A stretch of 64,000 nt of DNA from Crocosphaera sp. UHCC 0190 (GTDB lineage: Bacteria; Cyanobacteriota; Cyanobacteriia; Cyanobacteriales; Microcystaceae): the NCBI RefSeq assembly GCF_034932065.1, contig NZ_JAYGHP010000003.1, forward strand, positions 248,001 to 312,000, written 5' to 3'. Within the stretch, counting starts at the first letter, position 1. Each line of letters opens with the position of its first letter. The notes below the pieces were generated by a model. That model was not told where the DNA came from. It saw nothing but the letters and a program-made list of their open reading frames with translations, and did not search any database. A program made the translations under genes and the position numbers. Below are positions 33,406 through 42,027 of the stretch, piece by piece.

Positions 33406-34944
33406 ATGGATATTTCGACCTTAATAAAAAAACTTCAAAATCCTGAATTTTATCCCCATTCAGTTAAAACACCGATTGAAGTTATGCAAACCCATTCATC
33501 AGTTGTTTTTTTAACGGGAGATTATGCTTATAAACTCAAGAAACCTGTTAATTTTGGATTTCTCAACTATTCAACTCTCGATAAACGGCAACATTTTTTA
33601 ACCCAAGAGTTGAACATGAATCAAGTGATCGCACCAGATATTTATTTAGAAGTTTTACCAATTACTGACGATAATAAGCAATTAAATTTATCAGGCGAGG
33701 GAGAAATTATTGACTATATTTTAAAGATGAATCAATTTCCTCAAAACTGTTTATTAATTAATCTATTTGAAGCCGGAAAATTACAAGAATATCATCTAAA
33801 AGAACTTGGAAAAACCATAGCAGAATTCCATAAAAACACTAAAACGAATGATTATATTCGCAGTTTTGGTGACATTGAAATAATCAAAAAATCCATTGAT
33901 GAAAATTATCAGCGCACTGAAAAATATATCGGCATTGCACAAAGTAAACAACAATATCAGGAAACTAAACAATTTACAGATCGCTATTTTTCAGCCAATA
34001 AAAAACTATTTGAAAATCGAAGAAAGCATGATAAAATAAGAGAGTGTCATGGAGATTTACATCTAAAAAATATTTGTTTATGGCATGACAAAATCCAACT
34101 ATTTGATCGCATTGAGTTTAACGAAGAATTCCGTTTAGTTGATGTGATGTTTGATGTAGCATTTACTGTCATGGATTTAGACGCAAGAAACCGTCAAGAC
34201 TTCAGTAATATTTTTCTCAATACCTATCTAGAATATACCGGAGACTGGGAAGGTTTGCCAGTCTTACCAGTTTATCTTTCTCGTCAAGCTTATGTAAGAG
34301 CAAAAGTCAATTCAATGTTGCTTGATGACCCCAATATTTCCCAAAAAGAAAAACAAGAAGCAACCCAAACTGCCGCTAATTATTATCATCTTGCTTGGCA
34401 ATATACCCAACAACATCAAGGGCAAATTATCCTAATGTCAGGGTTATCGGGTTCCGGTAAAACCACCATTGCAAAATACCTTGCTAAGCAGATCAATGGT
34501 ATTTTAATTCGCTCTGATGCTCTCCGTAAACACTTAACAGGAATTCCCTTAAACCAAACTGGGGGCGATGACATTTATACTCAAGAAATGAATGAAAAAA
34601 CCTATAATCGCTTAATTGAATTGGGCCAAATTCTAGCACAACATGGGTTTTCTGTGATTTTAGATGCTAAATTTGATCGTCATATTTGGCGGGAACTTGT
34701 AATTAATTGGTCCAAAAATAATCAGATTCCCCTGACAATTTTATACTGCGATGCCCCCAGAGAAGTCTTAATTGATCGCCTTTGTAAACGAACTGATGAT
34801 ATTTCTGATGCCACTCCTAATTTATTAGAAGAACAAGCAAAAAAAGCCGAATTATTTAATGAAATTGAGCAAGAATATGTTAAAATAATAGATACAACAA
34901 CTGACTGGGAAAAATCTTTAAATTCTCTATTTAATACAAGGTAA
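33406..34944 (+). CDS. Two-domain protein: APH-like kinase fold plus P-loop kinase
   Basis: 512 aa from ATG 33406 (TTG 33382 is a longer option). The N-terminal 320 residues resemble aminoglycoside phosphotransferase-like kinases: D-Y-A-Y-K-L-K-K-P-V with the ATP Lys, then C-H-G-D-L-H-L-K-N-I and F-D-R-I-E-F-N as catalytic loop and metal site. The C-terminal part has Walker A G-L-S-G-S-G-K-T-T at 346-354 and L-I-R-S-D-A-L-R-K-H, as in gluconate kinase/zeta-toxin-like AAA_33 proteins. This fused arrangement is widespread (COG0645/COG2187) and its substrate is unknown. Both active sites look complete. Confidence 0.8.
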   Translation: MDISTLIKKLQNPEFYPHSVKTPIEVMQTHSSVVFLTGDYAYKLKKPVNFGFLNYSTLDKRQHFLTQELNMNQVIAPDIYLEVLPITDDNKQLNLSGEGEIIDYILKMNQFPQNCLLINLFEAGKLQEYHLKELGKTIAEFHKNTKTNDYIRSFGDIEIIKKSIDENYQRTEKYIGIAQSKQQYQETKQFTDRYFSANKKLFENRRKHDKIRECHGDLHLKNICLWHDKIQLFDRIEFNEEFRLVDVMFDVAFTVMDLDARNRQDFSNIFLNTYLEYTGDWEGLPVLPVYLSRQAYVRAKVNSMLLDDPNISQKEKQEATQTAANYYHLAWQYTQQHQGQIILMSGLSGSGKTTIAKYLAKQINGILIRSDALRKHLTGIPLNQTGGDDIYTQEMNEKTYNRLIELGQILAQHGFSVILDAKFDRHIWRELVINWSKNNQIPLTILYCDAPREVLIDRLCKRTDDISDATPNLLEEQAKKAELFNEIEQEYVKIIDTTTDWEKSLNSLFNTR

Positions 34945-35099
34945 CAGGGAACAGCATTAACAACAAATATTTGTAGTCAATACTATATTTCTTAACCTTG
35001 GCCTTGCCAACCATAAGCAATATATAGCATCCCCAAAAATTCACCGCACGATTGTTCAAGAAAAAAAGTACACTAGAGGAATATCAAGCAATAAAGATT

Positions 35100-35654
35100 A
35101 TGGCCCGTAGACCCCCACCTCGTTACTCTGACCCCCGTTCCAACCCTTCCCGTTACCCAGATCCAGAACCAAAAGTACCTAAGTTTAATTATGGGGCGAT
35201 CGCCTTATTTGGGGGGATTTTCGTCTTAGGGATTGGAGTAGGGATTGGTGTCAGTTCTAGTGCGAGTTTTGACCCCCAAAATGTAGCCTCACGGGAAGTA
35301 ATTGATAAAAGTGCGCCCAATGCGGAACTATGTGTACAATATGGTGCTAGTGCTATTGTGAGCGATTTGCGGGTATTTATCACCTTAAACCCCTTTAGTG
35401 TTTATGTGACTCAACCTGCGATGCAACCTGGTTGTGTGTTACGTCAGTCTAATATGACCTTATTGGAACAAAAACGCTTAATTACAGCAGAACAGGTCAG
35501 AGATTGTCGAAATCGGATGAATACATTCGGATTTGTCGGTACTTTGGAGAGTAAACCCAGAATTGACTGTATTTATTCTAATGATGCTGCAGGAAATTTA
35601 TTTCTTAATCCTCCAGGATCGGTTAATCTTCGTTCAGAAGGGGAGAATTTTTAG
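35100..35654 (+). CDS. DUF3172 family protein
   Basis: 184 aa from ATG 35100 (frame open to 35052). A short Arg/Pro-rich cytoplasmic segment (M-A-R-R-P-P-P-R-Y) leads to one membrane helix (about 31-54, G-A-I-A-L-F-G-G-I-F-V-L-G-I-G-V-G-I) and a conserved C-terminal domain with A-E-L-C-V-Q-Y-G-A-S-A and F-V-T-L-like N-P-F-S-V-Y-V strands, two Cys in G-C-V-L-R and D-C-R-N-R. These are marks of the cyanobacterial/plastid DUF3172 family of unknown function. Stand-alone gene. Confidence 0.82.
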   Translation: MARRPPPRYSDPRSNPSRYPDPEPKVPKFNYGAIALFGGIFVLGIGVGIGVSSSASFDPQNVASREVIDKSAPNAELCVQYGASAIVSDLRVFITLNPFSVYVTQPAMQPGCVLRQSNMTLLEQKRLITAEQVRDCRNRMNTFGFVGTLESKPRIDCIYSNDAAGNLFLNPPGSVNLRSEGENF

Positions 35655-36034
35655 ATGATGAAAACATTAATAAATTATCCGTTAGTTGTTACCTAAGATC
35701 ACACTCTAAATCTTGATTAAGAGGGGATTAAAGAAGGGTTGACAAATTATTATAGCAGATGGCTTTTTTTTCGGTTAGTTCTTTCTTTAAAGTTGCCTTA
35801 GAAAATTAAATTAACCAATAAATATTATATCGATAGTCCATTGATAAGTGTTTCGGGTCATCGTTAAGTCAAGTTTTGTAAAGGCGATCGCTATCAGAAT
35901 TATAGGTGATACATTACAGAATTTTCAAGCTTACCCATTACTTATTTCTCTGTTGAAGCAACCAGCCTATTGCTGAATGAGGCTAACTCCGTTTATGCTA
36001 TTAAACGAGAGAAAATATTTATAATAAAAGCAGC
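35655..36034. other. 380-bp intergenic region, no gene seen
   Basis: AT-rich DNA with one HIP1 octamer at about 35884 and a TTGACA at 35739-35744 not backed by a good -10. No RNA gene, hairpin terminator or credible ORF was found. It must contain the end of the DUF3172 transcript and the promoter of the metallophosphoesterase gene. Confidence 0.5.
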
Positions 36035-36958
36035 ATGGCTATTCATCACAATCAAACCCTGACCATTGCCGTTATTGGAGACATTCACGATCAATGGGAT
36101 GAGGAGGATAATTTCGCATTAGAACAGTTAAACATTGATCTTGCTTTATTTGTGGGAGATTTTGGCAATGAATCTGTCCCTATTGTTCGCTTAATTACGG
36201 AATTATCAATTCCGAAAGCGGTGATTATGGGGAATCATGATGCTTGGTATACTGCCTCTGCTTGGGGACGAAAACAATGTCCTTACAATCGAAATACAGA
36301 AGATTGGTTACAAGATCAATTAGATTTATTAGGAGACATTCATGTTGGTTATGATAAGCTAGATTTCCCTGAATTTAATTTATCCGTTGTCGGGAGTCGT
36401 CCCTATAGTTGGGGTGGCCCAGAATGGAAAAATAAGGAATTTTTACGCGACCGCTATGATGTAACTAACTTTGCTGAATCTACAGCAAAAATCCTATCTG
36501 CCTCCCAACAAACTACCTATGAAACGGTTATTTTCCTCGGACATAATGGCCCCGCAGGATTAGGAGAAAATCCTGAAGCAATGTGTGGAAGAGACTGGCA
36601 ACCTTTAGGGGGTGATCATGGTGATCCTGATTTTGCCGAAGCGATTGAAAAAACTTATCTTCTGGGGAAAAATATTCCTTTAGTAACCTTTGGTCATATG
36701 CACCATCGTTTACGTCATACTCGTTCCCAACTGCGAACTAGAGTGAAAAATCATCACAATGGAACGGTTTACTTAAATGCAGCGAATGTCCCTCGTGTTA
36801 TTGAAAAAGACGGGGAGAAATTACGAAATTTTTCTTTAGTTTCTTTAGAGAATCATCAAGTTGTTGAAATTTCTTTAGTTTGGGTTGATAATAATGGGGT
36901 GATCAAAGCTCAAGATTGTCTTTATGACCATCGAGTAGCCTTTTCTTCTGTCGTTTAA
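36035..36958 (+). CDS. Calcineurin-like metallophosphoesterase
   Basis: 307 aa. All metal-binding blocks are present: G-D-I-H-D-Q near 15-20, G-D-F near 41-43, G-N-H-D-A-W near 68-73, F-L-G-H-N-G-P-A near 168-175 and G-H-M-H-H-R near 224-229. It hydrolyses a phosphoester, substrate unknown. From memory it resembles a cyanobacterial/plant subfamily (TIGR04168). The alpha/beta hydrolase gene starts 10 bp after its stop, so the two are likely an operon. Confidence 0.85.
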   Translation: MAIHHNQTLTIAVIGDIHDQWDEEDNFALEQLNIDLALFVGDFGNESVPIVRLITELSIPKAVIMGNHDAWYTASAWGRKQCPYNRNTEDWLQDQLDLLGDIHVGYDKLDFPEFNLSVVGSRPYSWGGPEWKNKEFLRDRYDVTNFAESTAKILSASQQTTYETVIFLGHNGPAGLGENPEAMCGRDWQPLGGDHGDPDFAEAIEKTYLLGKNIPLVTFGHMHHRLRHTRSQLRTRVKNHHNGTVYLNAANVPRVIEKDGEKLRNFSLVSLENHQVVEISLVWVDNNGVIKAQDCLYDHRVAFSSVV

Positions 36959-36968
36959 TTGGTAATTA

Positions 36969-37790
36969 ATGAAACACCAATCCGCAAAACTCAAATTTCT
37001 TTCCTTTAAATCTTCTCAAGTCTCCTCGACCTTATTAATTTATCTTCCTGGAATGGACGGCACAGGTGAATTATTTCATCGACAAGCTGAGAAATTGATT
37101 GATTTTTTTGCGATTCGTTGTTTATCGATTCCTTCCCATGATCAAAGTAATTGGCATGATTTAGCTAACAAAACTGTTCATTTAATTAAACAAGAATTAC
37201 AGTCTCATCATGGATCTTCTGTTTATTTATGTGGGGAATCTTTTGGGGGATGTTTGGCCCTTAAAGTTGCGTTGAAAGCCCCTGAATTAATTGAAAAAAT
37301 GATTTTAGTTAATCCAGCTTCTTCCTTTAATAAACGTCCTTGGTTGGGGTTAGGAGTTCAATTAAATCAATGGATGCCCAACTTTTTATATCAGAGTTCA
37401 ACCGTAGGATTTTTACCTTTTTTGGGATCATTGGGAAGAATTGAAAAAGAGGATAGTCAAGCTTTATTAAAAGCCATGCAGTCCCTTCCCCAAGAAGTTG
37501 TTAGTTGGCGACTTGCATTATTAAGAGATTTTCAGATTAATCGAGAAACATTGAAACGCTTAAAACAACCGATTTTAATGTTAGCAAGTGATCAGGATAG
37601 ATTATTACCTTCCGTAACAGAAGGACAACAATTAATGGGTTATTTTCCTCAAGGAATCTTGACAATTTTACCGAATAGTGGTCATGCTTGTTTGTTAGAA
37701 ACTGACGTTAATTTAGCCGAAATTTTACATAAAAATGACTTTTTACCTAGTCTTGAAATTAAGCAATCTTGTTCCCAAAATGCCGCTTAA
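36969..37790 (+). CDS. Alpha/beta-fold hydrolase (thioesterase/acyltransferase-like)
   Basis: 273 aa. L-I-Y-L-P-G-M-D-G-T-G near 23-33 forms the oxyanion region, the nucleophile lies in C-G-E-S-F-G-G-C (Ser about 90), the acid in A-S-D-Q-D-R-L-L-P and the His in N-S-G-H-A-C-L-L-E. The L-P-G-x-D-G-T-G start is typical of the hydrolase part of plant/cyanobacterial phytyl ester synthases, so an acyl-lipid or phytol role is possible. Follows the metallophosphoesterase closely. Reaction not determined. Confidence 0.8.
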   Translation: MKHQSAKLKFLSFKSSQVSSTLLIYLPGMDGTGELFHRQAEKLIDFFAIRCLSIPSHDQSNWHDLANKTVHLIKQELQSHHGSSVYLCGESFGGCLALKVALKAPELIEKMILVNPASSFNKRPWLGLGVQLNQWMPNFLYQSSTVGFLPFLGSLGRIEKEDSQALLKAMQSLPQEVVSWRLALLRDFQINRETLKRLKQPILMLASDQDRLLPSVTEGQQLMGYFPQGILTILPNSGHACLLETDVNLAEILHKNDFLPSLEIKQSCSQNAA

Positions 37791-37833
37791 ACTTCCCGAT
37801 ATTGTAGATAATCTGACCAGATAATATTTGATA

Positions 37834-38574
37834 TTATTGACTTAATGCCCGTAAAAATCGCTGCATATTAGCCAACATTCCTGATTTTTTCGGTTGGGGA
37901 CTATTGCTATTATCTTCCTCTCCTGTAGTAGCTTTAAGAATCAAGTTTTCTAAGGCTTCTCCCATGGGTTTTTGGGTTTCTTGAGCAATTAATTCATAAC
38001 CACTATCTCGCTCTAAATAAACATACCAAGGAGAAGGATAGGAACGCAACACGGCCACCCCATCTAAAGGACGAAAATAATAAACTGATTCAAGGGTACT
38101 AATAAACCGTTCTCGTAGTTGACGGGCAGCGTAACCAATGCCCACAATAGACACATCTTCTAGTTGGGGAATAAGGAGGATAACCGGGCGATCGCCAGCT
38201 AAATTACACAATTTTTCGACTATTCCCACTTCTACGGAGGAAGGGGCAACCAATAAAAACGCCTCGTCTGCGTCGGAAATTTTGCTTTCTATGGTTGTCG
38301 CACGACTGCCCAAGTCTGTTACCCTAAAAGGGGTTTCTCCCCAGTCTCGACGGGCTAAAGCTGCTGCCCCCGTATCAGGAAAAATCACCTTTAACCCTGA
38401 TTCTCGCCCCTCAAATAATGAGGTAAACTCTAAGGCGAGGGCTTGGGCCTGTAAAGCAATTTCAGGGATGATTAGTTCTAGGGAAATACGGCCAACCCCT
38501 GCTTCTAGGGCTAGTTTTGCTGCTTCTTTGGCCTGAGAGACGGCTTGTTCTAAACTGTTGGGGACTTCGAGCAT
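37834..38574 (-). CDS. DUF1995 family protein
   Basis: 246 aa. P-N-S-L-E-Q-A-V-S-Q-A-K-E-A at the start, P-E-I-A-L-Q-A-Q-A-L, K-V-I-F-P-D-T-G-A-A and a late R-S-Y-P-S-P-W-Y-V-Y are conserved in DUF1995 proteins of cyanobacteria and plastids (LPA3-type in plants has a photosystem assembly role). The last 30 residues are polar. The bacterial function is not settled. ATG 38574; a HIP1 octamer lies just upstream, at about 38590. Confidence 0.82.
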   Translation of the reverse strand: MLEVPNSLEQAVSQAKEAAKLALEAGVGRISLELIIPEIALQAQALALEFTSLFEGRESGLKVIFPDTGAAALARRDWGETPFRVTDLGSRATTIESKISDADEAFLLVAPSSVEVGIVEKLCNLAGDRPVILLIPQLEDVSIVGIGYAARQLRERFISTLESVYYFRPLDGVAVLRSYPSPWYVYLERDSGYELIAQETQKPMGEALENLILKATTGEEDNSNSPQPKKSGMLANMQRFLRALSQ

Positions 38575-38658
38575 AGTGGCTATGGTTTCGGCGATCGCTT
38601 ATTAAGCATTGTACAGGAATGGGGAACGTTTAACAGTCAAAAATCAACAAATAATAGA

Positions 38659-39105
38659 ATGATTATTGGTATTTTAGCGGTACTTTCGGCTTCAGCGGCC
38701 GCGGGAATGAGAATTGCTTTACCCTGATTAATTATCGGTTTACTTCGCAGTGATTTATGGTCAGAAGTTCCCCTACTTTCTTCACTTCCTCCTCAAGTTT
38801 TAATTGGCATTTTAACCAGTTGGTCATTCTTTGAATTATTTGGCTCTAAAAAGTTATTAGGACAGCGCATTTTACAGATTATACAATTAATTTTTAGTCC
38901 ATTAGTAGGAGGGTTATTAGCAGTAACTGTTGTAAAAATAGCTAACTTAGAAATGGAACCTTTATGGTTAATTGGGGTGTTGTTAGTTTTGTTTGCATTT
39001 AATGCGCCTAAGAATGGGGGATTAATTGCTTTAATGTTATTATGGATTGCGATTAGAAGCTCTACGGCTTGGCGACAATGGTATAGTACAAGTCAGAAGT
39101 CGTAG
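38659..39105 (+). pseudogene. DUF4126 family membrane protein, interrupted by TGA
   Basis: A frame of 148 codons reads as a membrane protein (I-L-A-V-L-S-A-S-A-A-A-G-M-R-I-A-L-P at 5-22; L-I-A-L-M-L-L-W-I-A-I-R-S-S near 127-140) but codon 23 is TGA (38725-38727), after which the same frame continues cleanly for 125 codons to TAG 39103-39105. No ATG soon after the stop could restart it. The sequence fits the start and end of the DUF4126 family, with the middle part shortened. Recent inactivation or a sequencing error. Confidence 0.72.
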
Positions 39106-39106
39106 A

Positions 39107-39128
39107 GGCTTAATAATATAAGCCCCTA
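39107..39128. repeat. GTAGGGG...CCCCTAC-type repeat
   Basis: AGAGGCTTAATAATATAAGC followed by CCCCTAC: AGGCTTA / TAAGCCC arms around an AT centre, close to the repeat types at 39210 and 47236. It lies directly behind the DUF4126 pseudogene. Confidence 0.4.
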
Positions 39129-39209
39129 CAGAAGTCAGAGCATTGAAATCATTGTGGTAATTCAACAAAAAATCTTTATTATAAGATTAATAATTATCAT
39201 GATTTGTAG

Positions 39210-39230
39210 GGATTTAACACTGTTAAATCC
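39210..39230. repeat. 21-bp palindrome upstream of the kinase gene
   Basis: GGATTTAACA-C-TGTTAAATCC is perfect, preceded by TGTAG. It lies 86 bp before the kinase ATG and could be an operator or another intergenic palindromic repeat. Confidence 0.5.
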
Positions 39231-39315
39231 AATTTATTTTATCATTTTGTTACAGGGATGATAGAAATCTCTTAAGTATAGGTAAACTAAGATTATTATA
39301 GTTTATCTTAACAGG

Positions 39316-40767
39316 ATGAAAAGGAATATGAGTATTTTTCCTGATTTTTCTCATCATAATTATACAATTATTCAAGAGTTAGGCCGTAACCGAGAGGGGG
39401 GACGTATTAGCTATTTAGGTGAGTCTCTAGAGACGCAGCAAAAGGTTGTGATTAAGCAATTTAGGTTTGTTGATGCTGATGCGACTTGGACAAGTTATAA
39501 AGCTTATGAACGAGAAATTTCTATCTTAGAAACCCTAGATCATCCTCGTATTCCTCATTATCTTACCTCTTTTGAAACTGAGGATGGATTTTGTATGGTA
39601 CAAGAATATAAAGAGGCCCCATCTTTAGCCAATAAATCTAATTTTTTGCCTGAACAAATTCAAAAAATTGCTATTTCTGTGTTAGAAATTTTAGTTTATT
39701 TACAAAATCATGTACCGCCGATTATTCATCGAGATATTAAACCAGAAAACATTTTAATTGATAATAATCTCAATGCTTATTTAATTGATTTTGGCTTAGC
39801 TAAAATTCGAGATGGAGAAGTTGCTAATAGTAGCATTGCTGCGGGTACACCTGGGTTTATGCCTCCTGAAGAATTGTTTAATCGTCCCTTAACAGAAGCA
39901 TCTGATCTTTATAGTTTAGGGGCAACTTTAATCTGTTTATTAACTCAGACTCCTTCTAGTAATATAAGTCAATTAATTGATGAGGATTATTGCTTTAAAT
40001 TTAATCATTTAATGGTTAAATTAAATCCTCAATTTATTACCTGGTTAAGTACCTTAGTTAACCCCTTACCAAAGCAACGTTATCCTAATGCTGAAATTGC
40101 TTTAAATGAGGTGCGATCGCTCAATATTAACGCATTACTAATTCCCAATAACAAACCTTTCTTAGTTTATTCTTTTGCTAAAGTAGGAATAGCATTTATT
40201 ATGTTAGGGTTTTTAATGGGTGGTGTTGTTAATATACGGCGTTTTTTCTCCTCATTTAATACAAATTATCAAATCAATGTTAATCCAAATTTATCTAATG
40301 GGGAAGCATGGTATCAAGAAATTAAACCTCATTGTAATTCAGTAGAAGTAGGGACAGCAATGAAAAATTCTCCCCCTCCTAATACATCTGATGGAATTGG
40401 TTTGGCTGCCGGATGTTATGCTTTAGCCGGTAAAATTGAGCAAGCTGATCAACTCATTCAAACATTACCTAAAACTGAACAATTTACAGCAGCAGGAATT
40501 GTATTTGCCATTGGACATCCGGTTGCAGATGCGGGAGATGATGAGTCTGCTGGGCCTATAATGGAGTTAGTAATTAAATATCAACCTGAGAATTTTATGG
40601 CAGTTTATCATGCAGGAATGTCAGAATATGTATTAGGTGATTATGCAAAATCTAAAGCTAATTTAACTAAGTTTTTAGAGCTTTATCAACAAAATGATGG
40701 TTGGCGAAGTAATGCCATTGAAGTGTTAAATCGGATGAATAGTAACACCAGCGTTCAATCAAATTAA
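39316..40767 (+). CDS. Membrane-anchored Ser/Thr protein kinase
   Basis: 483 aa. Kinase domain at about 16-275: ATP Lys47 in V-V-I-K-Q-F, catalytic loop H-R-D-I-K-P-E-N at 138-145, D-F-G-L-A-K, the A-G-T-P-G-F-M-P-P-E activation segment and D-L-Y-S-L-G-A-T. A membrane helix follows near 287-305, then a C-terminal region (about 315-480) with Ala-rich helical repeats resembling TPRs (A-M-K-N-S and A-V-Y-H-A-G-M-S-E-Y). This is the SpkB/SpkF-like layout in cyanobacteria. The glycine loop is poor (L-G-R-N-R-E-G-G). Targets unknown. The TPR gene follows after 166 bp and may be functionally linked. Confidence 0.87.
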   Translation: MKRNMSIFPDFSHHNYTIIQELGRNREGGRISYLGESLETQQKVVIKQFRFVDADATWTSYKAYEREISILETLDHPRIPHYLTSFETEDGFCMVQEYKEAPSLANKSNFLPEQIQKIAISVLEILVYLQNHVPPIIHRDIKPENILIDNNLNAYLIDFGLAKIRDGEVANSSIAAGTPGFMPPEELFNRPLTEASDLYSLGATLICLLTQTPSSNISQLIDEDYCFKFNHLMVKLNPQFITWLSTLVNPLPKQRYPNAEIALNEVRSLNINALLIPNNKPFLVYSFAKVGIAFIMLGFLMGGVVNIRRFFSSFNTNYQINVNPNLSNGEAWYQEIKPHCNSVEVGTAMKNSPPPNTSDGIGLAAGCYALAGKIEQADQLIQTLPKTEQFTAAGIVFAIGHPVADAGDDESAGPIMELVIKYQPENFMAVYHAGMSEYVLGDYAKSKANLTKFLELYQQNDGWRSNAIEVLNRMNSNTSVQSN

Positions 40768-40800
40768 ACAATTATTCATTATTCATTGATAAATTTAAAA

Positions 40801-40836
40801 CTTCATAAACTTCATAAATTTCATAAACTTCATTAA
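40801..40836. repeat. Four tandem 9-bp repeats (CTTCATAAA)
   Basis: Copies start at 40801, 40810, 40819 and 40828 (CTTCATAAA, CTTCATAAA, TTTCATAAA, CTTCATTAA) in the gap between the kinase and the TPR gene. They could be simple slippage or phased protein-binding sites. Confidence 0.65.
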
Positions 40837-40933
40837 GTTTAGATATTTTGATTAAAAACCATATTTATTATTGACAGGTATTTTTTTCAATGTTAAGTTT
40901 TGAACAGTAATAATCATCTAAATAAAAATAACA

Positions 40934-41410
40934 ATGACTGCTGAAGATTTTTATAACCGAGGAGTTGCCTATAGTGAGTTAGGGGACTTTCAAAAAGCTC
41001 TGTCTGACTATAACCAAGCCATTGCCCTTAATCCTAATAATGCTGAGGCTTACAATAACCGAGGGGTTGCCTATCGTAAGTTAGGGGGCTATCAAACAGC
41101 GATTTCTGACTATAACCAAGCCATTACCCTTAATCCTAATAATGCTGAGGCTTACCTTAGCCGAGGGGCTGCCTATGGTGCGTTAGGGGGCTATCAAACA
41201 GCGATTTCTGACTATAACCAAGCCATTGCCCTTAATCCTAACTATGCTCAAGCTTACCTTAACCGAGGGGCTGTCTATGGTATGTTAGGGGACTTTCAAA
41301 AAACTCTTTCTGATCTGCAAAAAGCAGAAAATTTGTTTCAGCAACAAGGCAACAGAGTAGAGGCTCAAAAAGTATTAGAAATTCTTAAACAATTGCCGTC
41401 AATAAACTAG
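40934..41410 (+). CDS. Tetratricopeptide repeat protein
   Basis: 158 aa made of four 34-residue TPR units (about 4-37, 38-71, 72-105, 106-139) each with N-R-G-x-x-Y, L-G-x-x-Q, and D-Y-N-Q-A-I-x-L-N-P. Units 1-3 are nearly the same at DNA level with a 102-bp period, showing recent expansion. No signal peptide or other domain. A scaffold or partner-binding role is the most that can be said; it follows a Ser/Thr kinase with its own TPR-like tail, so a functional link is possible. Confidence 0.85.
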   Translation: MTAEDFYNRGVAYSELGDFQKALSDYNQAIALNPNNAEAYNNRGVAYRKLGGYQTAISDYNQAITLNPNNAEAYLSRGAAYGALGGYQTAISDYNQAIALNPNYAQAYLNRGAVYGMLGDFQKTLSDLQKAENLFQQQGNRVEAQKVLEILKQLPSIN

Positions 41411-41458
41411 CTAATTTACCATTAATGTAATTACCAAGGCTATTCCTAGGAATGATCA

Positions 41459-41866
41459 CTAAAAAGATTGTTGAAACATTTTAAGAGACTCTAAATGTTG
41501 ATTTTGTTGTTGTAATTGGGTGGCGATAGAATTACAAACTAAATCACATAAAGGAAAAACTAAGGGGTTTGCGATCGCATAAAATACATTGACACCTTCT
41601 TGGGTTCGGGTGACAATTCCTGCTTGGGTTAATAGTTTTAAATGTTTGGAGACATTCGCTTGTCCTAAACCCGTCATTTCGATGATTTGAGAAACATTTT
41701 TTTCTCCACTTTTTAAGGCGCAAACAATCTGTAACCGACTCACTTCTGATAATACTTTAAAGAAGTCCGCAATCATGGCCAAAACCGTCGGAGATAACTT
41801 AGAAATCTCCTCATTTCCTAATAATGTCGTCTCGATAGATAAGCTTGAGTCGGTAAGGTTGGGCAT
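41459..41866 (-). CDS. ArsR/SmtB-family transcriptional regulator
   Basis: 135 aa winged-helix repressor. F-F-K-V-L-S-E-V-S-R-L-Q-I-V-C-A-L near 35-51, recognition helix G-L-G-Q-A-N-V-S-K-H-L-K-L-L near 67-80 and a wing with N-V-F-Y-A-I. The alpha3 metal motif E-L-C-V-C-D-L is replaced by E-K-N-V-S-Q-I, so it is not an ArsR-type metal sensor at that site. Remaining Cys are at about 50 (alpha2) and about 113 and 117 (alpha5), a pattern that could suit thiol or persulfide sensing. A palindrome lies upstream. Target unknown; it diverges from the pentapeptide gene. Confidence 0.85.
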   Translation of the reverse strand: MPNLTDSSLSIETTLLGNEEISKLSPTVLAMIADFFKVLSEVSRLQIVCALKSGEKNVSQIIEMTGLGQANVSKHLKLLTQAGIVTRTQEGVNVFYAIANPLVFPLCDLVCNSIATQLQQQNQHLESLKMFQQSF

Positions 41867-41888
41867 ATTGTTATATCGCTAACAAACT

Positions 41889-41898
41889 ATGTATACAT
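41889..41898. promoter_or_regulatory. ATGTATACAT palindrome, candidate ArsR operator
   Basis: Perfect 10-bp palindrome 23 bp upstream of the ArsR-type gene, in a shared 161-bp divergent region. ArsR/SmtB proteins usually bind AT-rich imperfect palindromes near their own promoter. Confidence 0.45.
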
Positions 41899-42027
41899 AT
41901 TATGATTCTTTATTATAGCTTAATTAATGCCAAGTTCCCATATTACCAAATAGTTGTACATTAAGAGAGGAGAGTGATCCCTCTCTCTCTCAGACCTTAA
42001 AATCAAGAGGGATAAAGGGAATAAACA

